Source: Ophioderma brevispina
Taxonomy: Eukaryota; Echinodermata; Ophiuroidea; Amphilepidida; Ophiodermatidae
NCBI GenBank assembly: GCA_023653785.1
Contig: JAMKCH010056932.1
Span: 1-64,000, forward strand
DNA: 64,000 nt
Direction: 5' to 3'
Of this stretch, positions 61,950 to 64,000 are shown piece by piece. The notes beneath the pieces were generated by a model. The model was given only the letters and a program-made list of their open reading frames with translations, did not search any database and had not been told where the DNA came from. Made by a program: the position numbers and the translations under genes. Position 1 is the stretch's first letter. Each line of letters starts with the position of its first letter.

Positions 61950-62235
61950 TGCTTGTTCCGATTTATGTGTATTGCGCTCTCCACCCGACATGAGAGCCCG
62001 GCACCTGCACATACACCCCATTAAGTACCATGGAAAACAAAACAAAACTTGCGGTTATGATGGTAGAAGCAATAATGCAAGTTGCAGAGCCCCATTGATG
62101 GTCAATTACTAAAATGGCGATTTGTTTTGTTTATATCCTGGGAATGAAGTGGACCTTACATCTGATATCAAAACGATACTACTTCCGGGCAAACCAGGGA
62201 GGGTTCCAAAGACGATCGGAACACGCACCTTTAAA
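61950..62235 (+). repeat. Dispersed repeat, partner of 51920-52280
   Basis: CACATACACCCCATTAAGTA, TTGCGGTTATGATGGTAGAA and GATATCAAAACGATACTACT match the inverted copy at 52 kb in order. Confidence 0.7.
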
Positions 62236-63043
62236 TAAAAAAAAAATAAATATGAGTACATCCATATACCACAATGCATTACAACTTCCATCTTCGGACA
62301 TACTCGCATGTACCTTGATATTTGGTTAGAGGCAAATAAAGGATATTGTCAGTGGCTTTACATAGTGACATTATGGTGTGAATAACAGAAAAATAAGTTT
62401 TGGAAAATGGGTTTGAAAGCAATACCAATTTATAATACATTTTGCAAAAATTCTGATTTGATATGAAAGTATTCTCCTGAAATATTCTCCTGAAAAGCTT
62501 TAAAATGCATAAAATATGGCTCCAAAGACAAAACAACAACATGTAAAATCCCAAATTTTAGCTTTTGATATCGAGTGGTCAGTATGTAATTTTAAACCAT
62601 ATTCATAACAATATATTTTTTCAGATCCATAATATTCCTAAAGATACTTCCAATACATGTCAATTTCAGTTTCATATCTCTTTCCATTCTTGCTACAATA
62701 TTTGCAAAACTTAAATGCTTGTAACTAAAAAAGGCCCAGAATGGACTTGGTAACCTTTTGCGCTTAGGTCTTCACTGGTACTAGCGTAATTTTGACCATG
62801 TTTTGTTATCACAAATCGATCGTTTATAATCCGTTTTGAGCATGCAAAACATGTTTGAGCATTCCGATTTTAGGACTCTCCTACTACCTTCAGAATCCTC
62901 CGTTCAATTTTATTTCGTTGTGCAAAATACAGTTATTGCATACTTCGTAAGCTTGAATTGTAAACAAAATTAAAGGTCGTTATAAAAGTTGTAAACAAAT
63001 GTTGAGGATGTTCATGAATTTGGTAAATTTATACATTTCTCAG

Positions 63044-63312
63044 GCGGCCGGCCGGAGCCGTTATCAACCAATTCCGTCATCGGTATAGCTGTTGGCGTCG
63101 GTGGAATACTGATCATTGCAGCAATCGCTGGAGTTGCCTTCTTTCTAATATCAAGACCAACACCAGCACCAGCTAAACCATTTCCAGGACCGAGACCCGT
63201 TCTACCAGCTGGCTTCAGACCCACCCCTGGTGTAGCTCCAAACCCATATCGGTCACAGGTGAAAATGCAACCTTTACCTGTTTTGTATCAATGTAAATAT
63301 TTAGTGATTTAA
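63044..63312 (+). CDS. Calx-beta gene exon 12: transmembrane helix and proline-rich tail
   Basis: Acceptor CATTTCTCAG, phase 1 entry. A short linker (GRPEPLSTNS) leads into about 26 hydrophobic residues rich in I, V, A, G and L (codons at about 63073-63150), then SRP and a proline-rich tail (PTPAPAKPFPGPRPVLPAGF and TPGVAPNPY). Two endings are possible. Reading through gives KMQPLPVLYQCKYLVI and a TAA at 63310-63312. Alternatively CAG|GTGAAA at 63258/63259 is a phase-0 donor to a further exon. Orientation with the tail inside is inferred from the Calx-beta repeats being extracellular. No signalling motif is visible in the tail. Confidence 0.85.
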
Positions 63313-63441
63313 AAAAATATTGCCCCAGCAGAAAGTATTTCTAAAGGGCGTACGAATAGATTTCCAGATGGATAGATGTTCGGATGTCTAATGTTCCAGT
63401 TGTTGTATGTCTGCATGTTGGTGAATTATAAAGAGAATATT

Positions 63442-63697
63442 TCAATACCAGGCCCGTACGCAGGGGGGGGGAGGGGTAAAAGGTCCACTTTTTGCTTAAT
63501 GTTTTGATTAAAAGGTCCAAAATGTAGAGAAATTTTGACAAGAAAATGCACTTTTTGTTGATATATATGAAATGTTCAAAAAGTCCAAAAACGGACCATT
63601 TTAGTGGTGTTATGTCAACTTTTACCGAAAAAGTCCACTTTTTCGAAGTTCCGCACCCCCCCTCAAAATAGATCCTGCGTACGGCCCTGCTCAATAC
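63442..63697. mobile_element. hAT-like MITE with 7-bp target duplication
   Basis: The element 63449-63690 begins CAGGCCCGTACGCAGG and ends CCTGCGTACGGCCCTGC. TCAATAC flanks it at 63442-63448 and 63691-63697. The ends match the family at 3837-4182 and 18793-19081. The interior holds AAAAGGTCCACTTTTTGC and its inverse AAAAAGTCCACTTTTTCG. Confidence 0.85.
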
Positions 63698-63728
63698 ATG
63701 TGTGGTTAACCCTCGCCTTGCCAAGGGG

Positions 63729-63759
<31 letters not shown>
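63729..63759. repeat. Poly-A tract (31 A)
   Basis: An uninterrupted A-run, possibly the tail of a retrotransposed sequence. Nothing to its left identifies a retrocopy, and the MITE ends 30 bp before it. Confidence 0.8.
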
Positions 63760-63761
<2 letters not shown>

Positions 63762-64000
63762 TTAAGGTATCACCTTCACCAGGGTTAGGTTATGCCGCCA
63801 AAGTCGAAGGGTACAGGGTGGTGGTTGCCACCCAAGAATATTTTATGGTACATTTTTTAAATTAGTATGCACAGTATGGCTCTAAAACTCTTTATTTATG
63901 TAAAACTAGTCAATTGTCATCATTTAGAGCTGAAAACCGCATGGAAATCTGATATTACTACTTTTTTAGCGCAAAATCGGATTTTCGCCTATTTTCTGTG

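Larger units (their letters stand above)
18452..63312 (+). other. Gene span: multi-exon Calx-beta repeat single-pass membrane protein (5'-partial)
   Basis: Twelve exons join in one open frame (two with indels) to about 770 residues: a run of Calx-beta repeats, then one transmembrane helix and a short proline-rich tail. Calx-beta domains bind calcium and occur in Na/Ca exchangers, FRAS1/FREM matrix proteins and the adhesion receptor ADGRV1. Tandem extracellular Calx-beta repeats next to a helix imply a cell-surface adhesion or matrix-linking role, which is inference. No 7TM, CSPG or exchanger domain is visible, so I do not assign an ortholog. All internal exon junctions found are phase 1, which lets whole or half domains duplicate or be skipped without breaking frame. 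The signal peptide, first exon and promoter were not found. Confidence 0.85.

Noticed and set aside
63012..63224. Minus-strand frame rich in G, A and P
   Set aside because: Exact antisense shadow of the transmembrane/proline-rich exon, whose + strand reading has a proper acceptor and phase.
1..64000. CRISPR arrays, operons, ribosome binding sites or phage genes
   Set aside because: Spliced genes, LINE/SINE/MITE content and lack of compact ORFs show a eukaryotic genome. The regular arrays seen are minisatellites without unique spacers.

Overview
The window is animal nuclear DNA: AT-rich, intron-rich and crowded with retrotransposon remnants, SINE-like units, inverted-repeat elements and tandem arrays. 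There are no operons or compact ORFs. A CR1/L2-type LINE with a decayed 2A-like motif, an RTE-like endonuclease fragment, Calx-beta exons with canonical GT-AG introns and tRNA-derived SINE heads together suggest an invertebrate deuterostome (echinoderm, hemichordate or cephalochordate). This placement is an inference.

The one convincing protein-coding gene lies on the + strand from about 18.45 kb to 63.3 kb. I can place twelve exons. Eleven encode Calx-beta domain pieces and the last encodes a single transmembrane helix with a proline-rich tail. Each internal intron is phase 1. A domain is normally split into a short 5' exon (34-38 codons) and a longer 3' exon (72-80 codons). Four domains are complete. 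Three 3' halves (18.45, 24.26 and 61.28 kb) have no recognisable 5' half before them. The start codon and signal peptide are not visible, so the gene is partial at its 5' end. Introns range from about 0.1 kb to about 30 kb.

Layout: 0-0.8 kb, minus-strand RTE-like endonuclease fragment; 0.9-2.7 kb, two tandem arrays; 2.9-4.2 kb, a SINE and a hAT-like MITE; 4.2-14.3 kb, non-coding apart from a 0.93-kb foldback element; 14.3-18.0 kb, decayed LINE on +; 18.45-30.9 kb, ten Calx-beta exons among repeats; 30.9-61.2 kb, a huge intron full of inverted-repeat elements and minisatellites, with candidate exons of an unrecognised gene at 41.9-43.7 kb and a decayed minus-strand coding region at 57.4-59.2 kb; 61.3-63.3 kb, the last two gene exons; then a MITE with a clean target duplication.

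Several stretches (18.45-18.69, 1.86-2.72 and 50.2-50.9 kb, and one exon at 27.06 kb) carry many single-base indels. These could be decay or uncorrected assembly error. Coordinates come from reading the sequence by eye, and no homology search was run.
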